A DNA stretch of 64,000 nucleotides, from assembly GCA_025024175.1 (NCBI GenBank), contig QCXZ01000003.1:33318257-33382256 (forward strand). Direction: 5' to 3'. This document shows, in pieces, positions 22,501-35,425 of this stretch. The notes under the pieces were generated by a model. It was not told the DNA's origin. It searched no databases and worked only from the letters and a program-made list of their open reading frames with translations. This DNA comes from Rhyzopertha dominica. Its lineage: Eukaryota; Arthropoda; Insecta; Coleoptera; Bostrichidae. A program made the position numbers and the translations under genes. Every line of letters starts with the position of its first letter. Positions within the stretch are counted from its first letter, which is position 1.

Positions 22501-24099
22501 GAAGCCGAATGCCTAATTACCATCATTTAAGCTTTCGACTACTTGACCTGAGCCAACAAACGCCCAACTTGGAGCTTGACTCAAACTGCCAGAAGATGTG
22601 GAATGGTACAACACCGCAAGCAAATATAACAGTGGCGTGCACTTTAGGAAGTCGANTATTGAATTATATGGTTTANTGTTAGCTCAATATTGCAGCTAAA
22701 AATAGTACATCAGCTGACTATTCTTAAAACTTATTAATCAACATTTACAGTTGTGTAAGATACAAGAAATTGTCATTGAAAGGGGAACATAATTGATGTA
22801 AAAAAAGCTGAAAATAACATTGGAACTTATTAACTAAACAAAATCATATTTATTGTGCTTCTGGTACAATGGGCACTGCATTTTTCCTTTCAGTAGTATT
22901 AATATGAAGACATAAACTCGTAAATAGTAATATTGTAATTATTACAATAAAAATTCATATACATAATATATCCACTTATGTTAACTAGACCATTCTCGTT
23001 GTAAGAGGTTTCTGAAATAAAGAGAGCAGAGAAGAAGCTACATTTTTACACCATACCTGTCATATGTACGACGTAATACGTACCAGTATGTCTCTATACT
23101 AGATTATTACAGCAACAAATCATTATCTGTAGTTTGTCTTGAAAATTTACCGATTCTGCACAGCCTTTATCACTAAAATGTGCCCTCGAAATATGCCCTT
23201 TTAATGTTAACAAATGGGGGAATCATATCTGCATTATACAGAGGGAGAGATGAATTGCAGCTCTTGCCGTTTCAACAACGTGTATGAGTACACTTTCATG
23301 GAACATGTAGTCTNTACGTTATCACATTTTCTTTGTCTACTACTGCAACTTTCACTTGCATTCATGGATCCTTCTGAACAAGTGACCACACTGAAGAACC
23401 GCTTGATCCAGGCTAACAATAATTATTGTTTTCAACGATTGGCCACATTTAACACGACTCTGACTCCGAACTGCTAATAGCTGTTTATTAGACATCGACC
23501 GTTGCACTAATTTTACTGGTGCCTGAAAAATAGATGAATGTATGTGCATGAAAACCCCATCGGACGTCATTCGAGGTCCTTAACAACGATGATCTTGTTG
23601 TCTTTAACCGCTTCCACCACTTTCTTCTTCCAGCGTCACACCCCAGGGATTATTGTCCGATCGAAATAAAATGGTGGCTTTTCTCATAATAAGAATTGGA
23701 TAACAGCATGACACTCATTTTTCATATTCTAGACATCATGATGAGAAAATGACAATTTAAAAAATGAGGTAGTGAGTTTGTATCTGGCAGATTAACGGTA
23801 TCAGGGTGTTACCATGGAAAAAATTGGTCCATATGCGCTGGATGTTTGAGAACGAACTTCTAGACGGCAGCACTAACAGCAGTTTAAAAATACCAGTTTA
23901 CGTGCAACTATAAACGTTGGTACGAACCAAATGCTAACCGTAACACTGTCAGGTAGATAAAGCTATATCTAATAAGCTATTCAACAATTAACAACATTGA
24001 GGAAAATGTTATTTCGGTCCCCTATTGAATTCTGATTCTAATTGATATTTACTAGTATTTAGTCGAATTACTTATTTTTGTTACATTTTATACTACTAA
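19558..24099. other. Unassigned DNA
   Basis: No gene recognised. Features seen: a hairpin (21037-21050 with 21087-21100, CTTCAAGGTTGCAG against its near complement); a TACAGGGTTTC word at 20919 that may be an eroded transposon end; single ambiguous bases at 20268, 22656, 22676 and 23314. Open frames at 20377-20559, 23214-23477 and 24078-24272 have no recognisable domain, and the last lies over the opposite strand of the transposase remnant. Confidence 0.55.
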
Positions 24100-24610
24100 T
24101 TGTGGGTGAGTATTATTGCGTCGGATGTGTTGTTTTTCTCGCCCCAAATTGGCTCTATTGGATTGATCATACAATGGTATGGTGTTATACGCAAATCTGT
24201 ATGTCCAAGCTCTGTGGCAATCTTATCAATCACGTAATCCTTCGCATGTTTCTGAATTTTAAAAACTTCTAGCAACTGGTTCTTTGTATATATTTCTTGT
24301 CCATGTCTTTCTTATAGAGAAATTCCATAATTTCAGCTTTATTGCTCGAAGAATTTGGAATGTGTGAGTGGTAACTCGCATTATCTAGTACTATCACGCT
24401 GTTAGGTTCCAAATTCGGTAACAACTTGTGGCGAAACCACTCGCTTAAGAAGTCTGACATCATGTTTCGTGGTAGTCCACTTTTGCTTCCTTCATATTTC
24501 GCGCCGATAACAGTATTGTGTCTTCGTGGATCCAACCATCTTCTGAACCAGGATGTAAGATTATGATCCGTTTACCTCGCGTGGTGGGGGTACATCAGTT
24601 TCACACTTTT
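24100..24610 (-). pseudogene. Sailor/DD82E-like Tc1/mariner transposase remnant (copy 1)
   Basis: Minus-strand fragments match the C-terminal two thirds of a DDE transposase. In order they read GKRIIILHPGSEDGW, then after a frameshift VIVLDNASYHS (second catalytic Asp), then YVIDKIATELGHTDL, then YHCMINPIEPIW (catalytic Glu). The Asp-to-Glu distance is long, as in the complete copy at 58.7-60.6 kb. At least one frameshift and one stop break the gene, and no N-terminal DNA-binding part or terminal repeats were found. This is an old insertion unrelated to its neighbours. Confidence 0.85.
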
Positions 24611-25274
24611 TTTAATTGTCTGTCGACCCCTTGTTTGCAGTTTTCTTCTAAGAATTTTTTTATTTTATTTAAAGCTCTTACTCATATTGACGAATACGTT
24701 CGGATTCTATTATCACAACTCACTTGTCGATTATTTTATACGAGATCAAATTTTCTTTCAAAAATTTACGAATAGTTTTTCACTACACTAAGCAATATTT
24801 TCCCCCGTGGATTCTTCTAAACCATCTGAATTGTTAGTGTCTATTTATGATTATAGAACTCTTCTTCTTCTTATTGGGTCTGAATCCACATTCTGAATCC
24901 AGTTTGCGAAATTGTCCCTTATCTGTTCTTACTTTTCGTTCCTTTTATTGTTCCCCAAACAGTCGACTAGTCGTGTAAGGCTATTGCAATAAGTTTGTAG
25001 TTTCTGAAATAAGACGACCCCCACTACCACGTTTCTTCAAAGAGAATTTTTAATTTTTTCTTCACAAGCACATTGGCTCTCTAACTCAGGAACATTTTCC
25101 TCAACGTCGACTTCTTCTTCTTCACTTTCTTTTCGTTATCTTTCATCCGAATATCTTCCTCCTCTCTCTCATCGACTTCAGGTTCGTAAATTCCAGATTT
25201 CCACGTCTGCCACATTTTCTCAAGAAATTGTTAAACGCAATCGAACACAATAAATGCCACAAACACATAGAAAG
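24611..25274. other. Spacer with one small charged frame
   Basis: No clear gene. The plus strand is CT-rich around 25040-25190, which gives a Glu/Lys-rich frame on the minus strand (listed separately). The stretch ends at the 8-bp target duplication of the hAT element (25267-25274). Confidence 0.5.
25081..25215 (-). CDS. Possible 44-residue Glu/Lys-rich peptide
   Basis: ATG at 25213-25215 with an in-frame TAA upstream, stop at 25081-25083. It begins MWQTWKSGIYEPEVDEREEE and becomes lysine-rich, ending MFLS. An acidic-then-basic profile of this kind is seen in disordered segments of transposase or chromatin proteins, but no family is recognised. It may be an exon scrap or chance. Confidence 0.15.
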   Translation of the reverse strand: MWQTWKSGIYEPEVDEREEEDIRMKDNEKKVKKKKSTLRKMFLS

Positions 25275-26421
25275 CAGGGTTGGCATGATTAAAACAAAAT
25301 GTTTAAATCACAATGTTTTAAACTTCTTTAAAACAACGCTTCTGTTTAAAACCTTGTTTTAAACAAATGTTTAAATCATTTGTTTTAAACGGTGTTTTTT
25401 TACTAATGTTTTAAACAGTGTTTTTTAACTGCTATTGTATGTGATTCATTAATTATTACTATTAGGTTCGTTTACCCTCCACAAATAGATAAACAGGATT
25501 ATTAGTAATGACACATCTACATAACGTCACCTTACATTTGCATAAAAATGAATTGAATTCAAAACCAGGCCCAGTTTTTTATTGATACAGCAGTTATAGA
25601 AATTAATAATAAACTTAACATTTTTTGTGGCTATAAATTACAAATATTTTAAAATAACAAATAAAAATCTTAACCTTATCATAACATAAAAATTTGTATT
25701 TCTGATCAATTACAACAAAACAATAAGTAAGACGTTCATTCAATACTTACTAGATAATTATATATTTAGCATAATAGAACAAATAGTTATTAGAACTTGG
25801 AAATATAAAAAACAATAAACAAGAAATAAAATATTTTTACTAGTGCAAGCATATCTTTTTTGCACTTCTTGCAACGAGCTCGCATTGTACTATTTTGCAC
25901 CTTAATTTTGTCGAAGTAATTCCACCCTGAATTATTTCTCCTACTGGACATTGTAATTGTTGAACTTTAAACTTTAAACATACAAGGTCGGTTCCTATTC
26001 TCTTTGTTAAAGTTGATATTAGCTAAAATCCACCCAGTAACCAGTATGTGATTGGTCTGGATTTTAAGAACAGAGTTGATTTTCGCTTAAAATAGAAAAG
26101 AGAAACCGGCACATAATAACTAAAATTGTCGCGTAAACGCCGTACACATCGAATACAAATGACAAATGTCAACGGGCCATCGTAGTCACCTAGGGATTTT
26201 TAGACAACTGCTACGCTTTGAGTCATCTACTCGTATTTATTTTCACTAATACACATAGTAATTTGCATGAGAGTGCATGTTTAAAACAGTGTTTAAAACG
26301 NTTTAAACATGTTTTTAACTAANTAAGAAAAAACCATGTTTAAAACAATTTAAACATGATTAAATTAAAAAAAAAACTGTTTGTTTTGTTTAATTTAAAA
26401 AACATGTTTTTGCCAACCCTG
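25275..26421 (-). mobile_element. Non-autonomous hAT element with perfect 8-bp duplications
   Basis: 1147 bp, bounded by CAGGGTTGGCA and its exact inverse TGCCAACCCTG. It is flanked on both sides by ATAGAAAG (25267-25274 and 26422-26429). Terminal CAGGGTTGGC with an 8-bp duplication is diagnostic of hAT. Both ends are packed with TTTAAAC-type subterminal words (about four to eight on each side), the kind of array hAT transposases bind. The middle keeps an upstream region and the first coding part of a BED-finger protein on the minus strand. The rest of the transposase is missing. Single N bases occur at 26301 and 26323. Confidence 0.92.
25790..25951 (-). CDS. BED-type zinc-finger N-terminus of a hAT transposase (truncated)
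   Basis: A 53-codon frame, MSSRRNNSGWNYFDKI then RARCKKCKKDM. It shows the first half of a BED finger: the aromatic W-x-Y-F signature and the first metal-binding pair CxxC. BED domains bind the ends of hAT elements. The second His/Cys pair is absent; instead the frame turns hydrophobic right after a GTAAAA word that could be a splice donor. It may therefore be exon 1 of a spliced transposase whose later exons were deleted. It lies within the hAT element and could in principle make a small dominant DNA-binding peptide, but that is inference. Confidence 0.7.
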   Translation of the reverse strand: MSSRRNNSGWNYFDKIKVQNSTMRARCKKCKKDMLALVKIFYFLFIVFYISKF

Positions 26422-27003
26422 ATAGAAAGTACGTCTTCACTACTGGAATAAGCTTCTCATTTGATAACCGTTTCGGTTTAAATACCATTTTGTACGCTTA
26501 TTAGTAGCCACATAAATAATATTTCAGGAAACCTGAATTTAAAAGCTAGAAATGTTTCTTATCATAATGCTCTTAATTGCTTAAAAGATTGTATCCTTTG
26601 AATTTGAACAGATTCTGGTTCGGGCCGCGGAGCCGGCCCTGCATTGGACCATAAATATAAAACTATTTTAAAGTTACTATTTCGGGTTCCACCCATTTAT
26701 TCAAATAATTCGTCCGCTCTTTTAGTTATCCTGGATATGAAAACCTTATAATCAGTTATTGATAAAAATGCAAGTATTCTCTATTTTGATCCTAAGATCT
26801 TAACAATTATTTTGATAGCACGCAGCCACGGAATGATGATGATTGATAAAGGAGTTGTGGTTGGTATTCCTTTAAAGTTAAAAGTCTATTCTGTATGGAA
26901 TGGAAACTGAACAGGGATTGTTATCAGAATATGTAGGTTATTTCCAAGTATTTGAACAAATACGACAAAGATAGCTTGTGAAGAAGATATTATATGATAT
27001 TAA

Positions 27004-28340
27004 CTACCGCATTAGGGAGGGTTTAGCTTCCAAGCAAAGTAAACAACGAGATCTAGAGCGTAACTCTGGAGCAGGTAAATTGGATCTGGATAAGTATAGA
27101 ATAATAGGCCAATCTTTCTTCCTCATTATAGGGTCATGAGAGTAGTCAGCAAATAGGACCATCAGTCTCAGCACAAAAAGAACAATCTTTACTTTTAGCC
27201 TCTGTTTTCTTCTCGGGGTTAGACAGAAGTTTCCATGTCCCATCGACATTTGAGTTTCGGTGCGGCTGAATTATACGTTTATAATGGTTCATATGAAGAG
27301 GTAGGTAGTGATCCCATTATTGTCACAACTGTCCTATCTAAATAGCCACATATATCTTCTACTAAGGTTTGTAAATATTTTATATGTCAAGTGATATCGA
27401 AGTCTACCATATTATCTGCCTGTTCAAAAAATTTGCAGTTGAATTAGTTCGAATCTCCCTGATGTAGCGTGTACGCTAGCCTTGCAATCTCCAGGTACAG
27501 AGGAGGAATACTTTGCTGCACTCCATCAGTGTTAGTCGAAACCGAGGAGTAGCACTTCTAGAGAGTTCTGACGGACGTGTCGTATACGGAAGAAGTTTCT
27601 CTCTCCTGGAGATATCAATTCACGAGGGTGTAGATTTTTCAACTGGGATATTCCACTTCGCACTAGCATATCTAGAAGACTCATCAGTAAAATTTTTGAC
27701 GTGCATTTTAAAAGTGACTGTATTTATGGGGATGTATTTTCTACGTGAATTTTAATGTCCCTATTATGTACTTTTTTTGGAATTTGTTAATCATGCTCTT
27801 TATTTTACTTGGGGGGATTTAATAGGTTTTGGTTATGGTTCAAGTTAATTCGTACATGAATTGTTCTTTGTTTATTTCCGAATTCTTGCCACGAGGTGGA
27901 ATGCACATAATAATCATAGGCGTGTCCAAAATACAACTTCAAAGTGTTGGTCCCAAAATTGATTCCTGTGGGCGATCTTTTAAACACATTTCTCACTAGG
28001 TCGCTGTCACGATCAAGGAAAACCCTATGGGAAAACAACACAGCAAGGATAATGATATAGTCGAGAACTTTCTTTCTCCTTAAGGATCTAATAACCGTCG
28101 GCCGCTAAACGTTGTCAAAGGCTTCACTAATATCGACAAATACTCAGCATCCCTAATACTCTCAATGTACCTACTTCTTCAGAGCGTCACTTGCGCCTTG
28201 GCAAAATCACGAAACAGTATTGCCTCTTTGAATGGAAAACCTCTCGTCATTGATTTATTTTTTATCTTGGACAACAAATCCTGCATTGTGCGCCGATATT
28301 GAGGCGTTTTTTAATATAAACCCATTTCATTTCGAGTAGT
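27004..28340 (-). pseudogene. R1-like LINE ORF2 remnant: RT palm to C-terminal finger
   Basis: Minus-strand fragments, broken by stops and frameshifts. RT motif A is FVDISEAFDNV (near 28120-28150), followed by RPTVIRSLRRKKVLDY and a decayed GCPQGS box (SPTGINFGTNTL, near 27960). Further on are PPLYLEIARLAYTLHQGD (about 27460-27500), typical of the R1-type thumb and connection region, then GHGNF and CSFCAETDG (about 27180-27240), which fit the C-terminal Cys-rich region. The 5' part (endonuclease, ORF1) is missing, the usual 5' truncation of LINEs. The clade is assigned by resemblance to R1/Waldo-type proteins recalled from experience. Confidence 0.78.
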
Positions 28341-31300
28341 TAAAGGGTGATTCTGGTGGTGTTAGTGTTTCAAGTAATTGAGTTAATTATGGAGGTACTG
28401 AATGGATGGTTACACACAAACATACTTTTTTATCAAGTGTCAACAAATTTTGACATTGAGGTTATTAAAGTTTCGATAGTGAAAATGTGTTTGCCTACCT
28501 TGTATCCACATGGAAAGCATTGGTAATGTGAAGATAGACTTATGAACAGGCTTCAAGGTGGAAATGACGTTGAAAGGTAGTGAACGAAATGAGTGTGGTA
28601 TGATTAACATAGAGGTAAAGTTGGGTGGATGTCCCATATGAACAATAAAGCTGTATCGGACAACCCTGCATGTCCCACTGCGCGCCACTGACGCTCAGGT
28701 TCCAAGCGTCACGCCCACCTTATCGCATCTGAAATCTACAACCAAACATTAATAGCATTTATCATGCTCGTAAAGCTGCGTTAAGGTTATTGTGCAACCA
28801 AATGTATTGTAAGTAATGATCCTCCAGTCTTGCCTAGTCACCTTTAACCTCTCTAACTTTATGGCTGCGTGGGATTCGCCTGCCGATAAAAACATAGTAA
28901 AATCCTCTTACAGAGGTCCGCGTGTGTATCTAATTTATAGTCGTTGGGTTGGTGCGTCCACGGAATACGTTTCTGGTATTTGAAAACTTTCTGACTTTCA
29001 CGATGAAGCAAGGCATTCCTGCCAAGGTCTACAAAAAATTAGGAATGCTTAAAAAACGAAGACATTCAATTTGAACACTACAATGCGACAGATCATATTT
29101 TATTACTGTCTGGCTGACGAAAGACAAATTACTCCGTCATTTATTAACTTTACCTTCCAACCTGAACCATTGTATTAAAGGATGCCAAAAAATAAGGATG
29201 TTGCTGATGTATGTTATTGAATTGTTGTATGTATCTACGTACTAGTTCCTCAGTCAATATCTCTTTGAACTAAGTAGCACGTTTAAAATAAATGATATTG
29301 TACCAAACACTGAATTTAAAGTGCGGATCCGTATGCTCCAATCGCAAAAAGATGCTTACGCTTTTTTTGCTTCAAATTTTACAGATCGCATGAAATTATT
29401 ATATTAATCTTTTATTGAGCGAAACCAGTATTTTAATGTCTTTTTTTAGAAACTGTATTTATAGGATGATTAAAGCCCTTAGTTTTTATACCATTTGTAA
29501 ATCGAAAATTTTAACGATATTAATGAGAGTCCTTTTTATAAAATCGTTCGTTCGGGCACTTCATGGTTATCGCTTTTTAGAAAATATTCAAGGATTTGTT
29601 CTGTTCGTGCCAAACAGTAGTGATTAAGGTGTCCAATAGGAAACGTTGTTTGCATGATTTTCAAAATAAAATTAAACGGAGTGTTTCTTATTTCACAAGC
29701 TATTTCTCTTGAACTCCTACCTCATTCTCACGCAATGTATGCAGTTGTTCGTTATTGACCATAAGAAGCATTAAATATGTAATAGGTGCTAACTAGATGC
29801 ACGTTTTGCTGAAATGCACCTTGATTGGTGTAAAAGCTGTGCAAACGTTTAAACATATAGTTTTCAGTAACCGGTTTGTTTCTTCTATGACGTTCTTGCA
29901 CTGATAACAATTTTAAAGAAAAACAAGTCTAAACAAATGAATAAAATGCCACGATACTTCACCTAAAATCATAAGGGGTAAAATTTTATAAAAGGTAAAA
30001 TTTCACCCCTCTACCTTGTACATATTGTGAGAGACTTCCTTACACACACGTAACAAATAAATTGTTATATCTTAGCAAACTATTTTATTTGCCGACCGTT
30101 TGCTTCTTCTAAGTAACATTTATACCTGGAAGTAAAAAAAAATACGCTTAAAAGCCGTCGTTTATAAGTGTTAGTTGGAAGAGAACAAAATTAATTTTAA
30201 CTTTACTTACATAAAACTATATACTATCTTTCTTAAAAGAAGCATGAAAGAACAGATTGATTTTTAAGAAACAGGAACAATTTACTGTTGTAAATAACCT
30301 GTTAGTAATATATGATTTTAGCATGAATTTCCCTAATAAATGATTTCATGGCTTACTGCCAGTGTACCATTTATTTAATATTAATGTAGGGATTCTTCAT
30401 TTTTCCAAATAAGCATGTTACTACCCAAGAGTAAAATCTTATTATCAGCAACAATGCAAATCTGTTGTTGAAGAAGATCAAGCGTTAACACGTGGGGCGT
30501 GCCCAACTGGCCAAATTATTGTAACTCTAACTGGCCTTGCGTTATCAAATTTAAAACAGAATAGACAATGCTGCACTGAACGATATGTTAAAATGTGGGA
30601 ATTGGAACATCTAATCTCTATAGCGCGCTAGAAACGCTTCTATGCATATTTTTCTGTTTTATTGCAAGTGCAAGTGGCGACAACAGTTGTGTATTACATC
30701 TTTTGATAGTCATTAAATTACAATAAACACAATAATTAGTATATTTATTAAATTCCCTTTTTATTTAGATGTAAGTGGTGTTAAAACAATAAATAAATGT
30801 TTTATTTAAAAGTTTCATTTTTTTTCTGATGTCATAAGCCTTATTCCATAACCCTGATAATCTCATTTGCTAGCCCAATTAAATGGTATATTTTAATTTG
30901 AACAATCATAACACTAAAAGTGAAAAACGGTGTATACTTACGATAAAAAAAGATTTTGTTAAATTAAATACTCAGTTGGCTCTCTTAAGTAATGTATTAG
31001 TGCCATTACGTTTGACTCCAGTCAGGATACACAATTTTTTATATGGAAGTAAAATGTTAACTGATTATAGTAAAAATAAAACTTATTTACTATTAGTAAA
31101 TATTATTAACGGGAAGCAAGCTATTTTCAAGGGTGCATTAATAACAAATTCAGTTCTCTGTCTTACAGTAGCTCCCTATCATTCTCTAACTGCACCATAA
31201 TCTATAGGTTAGTCAGCCACATAATTTATCTGTTAAAACTTCCTAACTCAACTTGATTACGAACGATATAATTTGCGAAAAATCCCTATCCTTCACTTAT

Positions 31301-33755
31301 TCGTGACATCGCCACGCGTTTTCGCGCGATCTGACAGGTTTAAATTATAGTCGCGGTTATGATTTTAGTATTCCATTTAATTTCGAAAATTTTTATGTCG
31401 TATCAATCGTACGGTCTTAAAAACATGTTTTTGCTTTCCTGTATTTTATTGCAAGAACCTTATTATACTTATACCTAGCTATAGGAGCGGCATCCTTCAA
31501 TTTATATATACAATTAACCGTACATCAAAATAGTAATCACAATAACTACCTGGTTTTGTAGGTTTACTGCCAGTTTTGATCTAACCAGCAAATATTTGTG
31601 TGGATGAAGTTTTGCAAAATAAACTGTGCGTTTCGCTATTAACAATATATTAGCTTAAAACCAAATATGGTTGGTTTAGCTCAAAATATAATATTTTTTT
31701 ACAGTCTTCGGAAATGATTCATTTATAATCCAACAATTAATTATGTACTTCATTATGAACTTAATAAAAAAACTGCTGCAAATTGAATCAGTACTTCCAC
31801 AACCAATTGTCAAAATGACATTTACGTTTTTCTTTCTTATACTGTACGATTAGTAATCAGGTTTTGAGCATTTTCTCTCTGTTCACATTTTTTCTAATAC
31901 AAACAGTCCTCGTGATATTGGCAAAAATATAAAAAAATTTAAAATCGGTTTTTTCTAAATAACTCGAAAATTATTAATTTAACAAAAAAATTACAAGAGT
32001 GCTTTCTGATCAGAAATTTGATTTTCTATATAATACCAAAATTTAAAAACAAAATTATACGAGCAGGGTCCAAAATAGGTTTTTTGGAAATATTTCGAAA
32101 ATGTCAAAATTTTGGTTAAATTTTCTAAGACATTTTTTGTGAGAAATTTTATTTCCTATCTGATGGTATTTTCATTTTTTTAATATATTAAATATATTCG
32201 GAGATATTTAGGAAAAACCGTTTTCTTTAAGTGACGCTTTTTTGCTAATATCTTCTAAATAGTTTGCTGCACCGAAAACTTATAAGAACGAATAATACTC
32301 GCAGTTATACTACTAATCACATACAAACGAAAAAAAATAAAAATTTGCAAAAAGGGTAGTTATCCCCCAATTTGGCCCCCTTCCCGATACCCTACTTACC
32401 CCACAAACAATAAGTCGCTTGGGGTAGTTGAGATTTATATGTTTGCCAAATTTCAAGTTCGTGTATTAAGTCTTTCGAAAGTTATCGTGTCCACAAACAA
32501 AACCAGACACACAGACAAGAAATTTTTTTGCTCAAATTTTGTTTTTTTTGCGTTTTCGACCGTTTTAAAGCGAATGAGCAAATGACAATTTTTTTCACGA
32601 TACAATATTTCCCATCCGTTGGATGTGGAAGTAACTAGTTGGCAGAGCGCTTTCGGTTATTGAAATAAACTCTCGATGTGTTTTTCAGATAAACCCAATG
32701 CATTTAAATGCAATAATATATTCTCTACAAGTTGGCGTACTTCCTACTTGTAAAAGATGCTGCCTGCATAACGGTAAGTGAAGGATTTTATCATTTGCTT
32801 ACTTTGTAACGTTATTAACCAAAACAAAACCTGAAACGGTGTAAGGTAACCGCACCCCCGCCTTGAACGCGTCGTATTTTTAAGATCCGTCCGTTCATCT
32901 TTGCATAATCTCAGCTCCGGAGCACCCTACACTTCAATTTGCAATACGATGCTCTAGAGGAACGTGCTCAAGTGGCGGCGCTGAGGCACGGAAATTCTTT
33001 TGTACAGTCGCCGTGGAAGATAAAATGAATATTAAATTACTGGCATATATAACAATTACATTATCCAGTTGAGTATGGCGGTGGTATCCTTGAATGCTCG
33101 TCGTATCGGTTATCTCCTGTAACCGCGAAGAATGTTAACATCGGCTCCATCTGAATAGCTAATAAATTTGTAAATTAAGTTTGTTAAATAGAACTGACGA
33201 CGCGGAAAGAGAAAAACAACACCTCATGGCAAAGAAACGCAGCGGTGTTTAGCTGCTGTTAATTGTACGAAGTGAATGAAACCTTCTCTATAAAAACGTG
33301 TCATTTGCAACAGATTAATTAATTTATTTAAATAGAACATTTTTTGGTTGCATCCGTTTAATGTTATAAATCAAGCCGTGATGAGGTTAGAATAAACTAC
33401 TAGAATTAATATTACTAGAATAATAAGGCATGAACAGACAATTTCATTACGTTTACTATTTGGCAAATCGTTAATAAGGATGTTGTTCGGAAAGTTTCGA
33501 AAATATTTAAAAACAGTAATAAATTATGTTGAAAATTACCGCCCATTCTCAACATTACGAATATTTGCAAAATTATTCCAATGGTGCGAAAAAGAGACGA
33601 CATTTATTGCTTACTACAAAGTTGTTGTCAATATAAACAGTAATATGCATTGTCCCCAGGATTTTTCATGTCGAATAATAATGACCAGTCGTTGACATTT
33701 TGTAGTGGCAGGTTTATGTTGACCTGTGTTGCAAAACTTCGTGCTGTTTCTGAGG

Positions 33756-33758
<3 letters not shown>

Positions 33759-33819
<61 letters not shown>
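33759..33819. repeat. TA dinucleotide microsatellite
   Basis: About 30 uninterrupted TA units. Such runs are polymorphic and often mis-sized in assemblies. Confidence 0.95.
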
Positions 33820-33826
<7 letters not shown>

Positions 33827-34962
33827 TTTAAAGTAGGTTTATAAATTGTGATAATCTTCTTCTGTTGAAAACTTAACTATTTACTACAATAAGAACTGAC
33901 TCGACAACTCGCAGATAAGACTGTGCGAATCGATCAACAAAAGTATATATATCAGATTTACTTGCAAATTTGACAAAGAAAATGAAAGAATCGAACATTA
34001 CCGAAATTGTAACTGTTACGGACAATTAAGCTACCAAAAAATAACTGTAGAAGTTGGTAAGAATAGTATTTAAAATAAAAGGAGCTGGTCTCAAGTAGAT
34101 GTTGATAATCAAAGTTAAGCACATCCAAAATACTTTTACACAGATTTAACGTAATAACTTTCGAGTCATGTAATATACGCTTGGGAAATTAACCCATGGA
34201 TGTCTTCTACCAATTTCAACATATACAGGGTGGACCGCTTGAACGTATCTCTTCCATAATTCTAAAATCGTTGAATATACGGAAAACTGTTTTACACAAA
34301 ATTCTTTCGGATTTGTGAGTACTACAACTTAAATTATTTTGAAAGATGGTTGACTTGCGATTATACACAAATTTCTGCTATCCGCAACGGAGATTTTTAT
34401 ATTTCGATACGGCACTTTCCTAAAAGATCAGTTTCGACCGTATACGAAGTGTTTTCGAAAAATAAATATTTCTAACAGGCGCCTGCATATGGGTACTAAT
34501 ATTTATGTGAAGCAGGATACTTTAAAAAGTTATGCCAAAATCAAAATCGTAAGCGACTTGAAGACGCACTCTTGGCCGCGTAGTACAAAACCAAAGCCAG
34601 CTGATGTTCCAAATTTATGTACCAATAGAAAAACAACAGACCCCCTCATTTTGAGAAGGATCGAAACTTGAAAAAGGTTGACGCACGTGGTTGTAGTAAA
34701 AGCAGGTTACGTAACTCCAGGCATAATGGTTGTTATGATCACAAGAATTTCTTCCAATTTGTAGATACAGCAGACTGTTTGCCGCTAGTTTGTCACCAGA
34801 TCAAACTATTATTTGTACTGGTGCTGTCAGATATTTTATATATATTCGGATAGACAAGGTTAGCAAATACGCGCTGCAGTGGGCGGCTTAGCCTTAACTG
34901 CCACTACCATACAACACATAATGAGGTGGTCACATTTTAAGATCGAATGTATTGAAATTAGA

Positions 34963-34984
34963 CATACATACATACATACACACA
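34963..34984. repeat. CATA tetranucleotide microsatellite
   Basis: About five CATA units followed by CACACATA. Confidence 0.85.
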
Positions 34985-35099
34985 TATTTATACCTATGCT
35001 ATATACAATGTCACCTACAAGAGATGTTCAGTATCGGAACTGTCCGAATCAGTCTAATCAGTCAGTCTCACTGTCACTGTCGGCTTGCAAACTGACTGT

Positions 35100-35425
35100 C
35101 ACATAAAGAATCCAGTAAAGGTTTCTTAGCAGCAAAACAGTCTTTAGCTGTTTTGGTATGTTGGCAGTATGATTCCTAAACTTGAGCAGCAAATGTATTG
35201 AAAAATTCGTCACATAGTGATTCGACCTTGCCCGTTTCTGTCTGCAACAAAATGCTTCATTGCAGCCCAAACCATCTCAATGGGGTTGAAGTCTGGGTGA
35301 ATGGTGGAAGTCGGAGAACATCGTGGCCCTTGTCATTTATCAACTTGTCGATGACGTATGTATTGAAACGGGGTTTATTGAGTTTAATCAACACGTACAA
35401 CTTGACCTTTAACATACTCGGTGAA
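35100..35425 (-). pseudogene. Sailor/DD82E-like transposase remnant (copy 2)
   Basis: Only the last third of the transposase remains. It reads IKLNKPRFNTYVIDKL, then INDKGHDVLRLPPF, and after a one-base shift PDFNPIEMVWAAMK with the catalytic Glu. This is the same arrangement as the copies at 24.1-24.6 and 58.7-60.6 kb. The second catalytic Asp is not present, and stops follow within about 20 codons of the Glu. No terminal repeats were found. Confidence 0.85.

Larger units (their letters stand above)
28341..35099. other. Unassigned DNA with simple repeats
   Basis: No gene recognised. The segment 31920-32560 is a T/A-run-rich stretch with short CCCC-rich and ACAGACA words that looks like a dispersed repeat, but no ends were found. 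A perfect 14-bp palindrome TGCATTTAAATGCA is at 32699-32712. A TACAGGGTGGACC word at 34225 may be a solo transposon end. The frame 30883-31200 (105 codons) has no recognisable domain. The TA and CATA microsatellites are listed separately. Confidence 0.5.

Noticed and set aside
26628..26645. GC-rich GGGCCGCGGAGCCGGCCC word as a transposon end
   Set aside because: Resembles ends starting CAGGGCCGG on the minus strand, but there is no partner end or duplication.
30883..31200. 105-codon plus frame rich in Asn, Leu and Thr
   Set aside because: No domain recognised and AT-rich composition; kept out of the gene list.
34225..34245. CAGGGTGG word as a second foldback element
   Set aside because: No matching inverted right end was found within a plausible distance.
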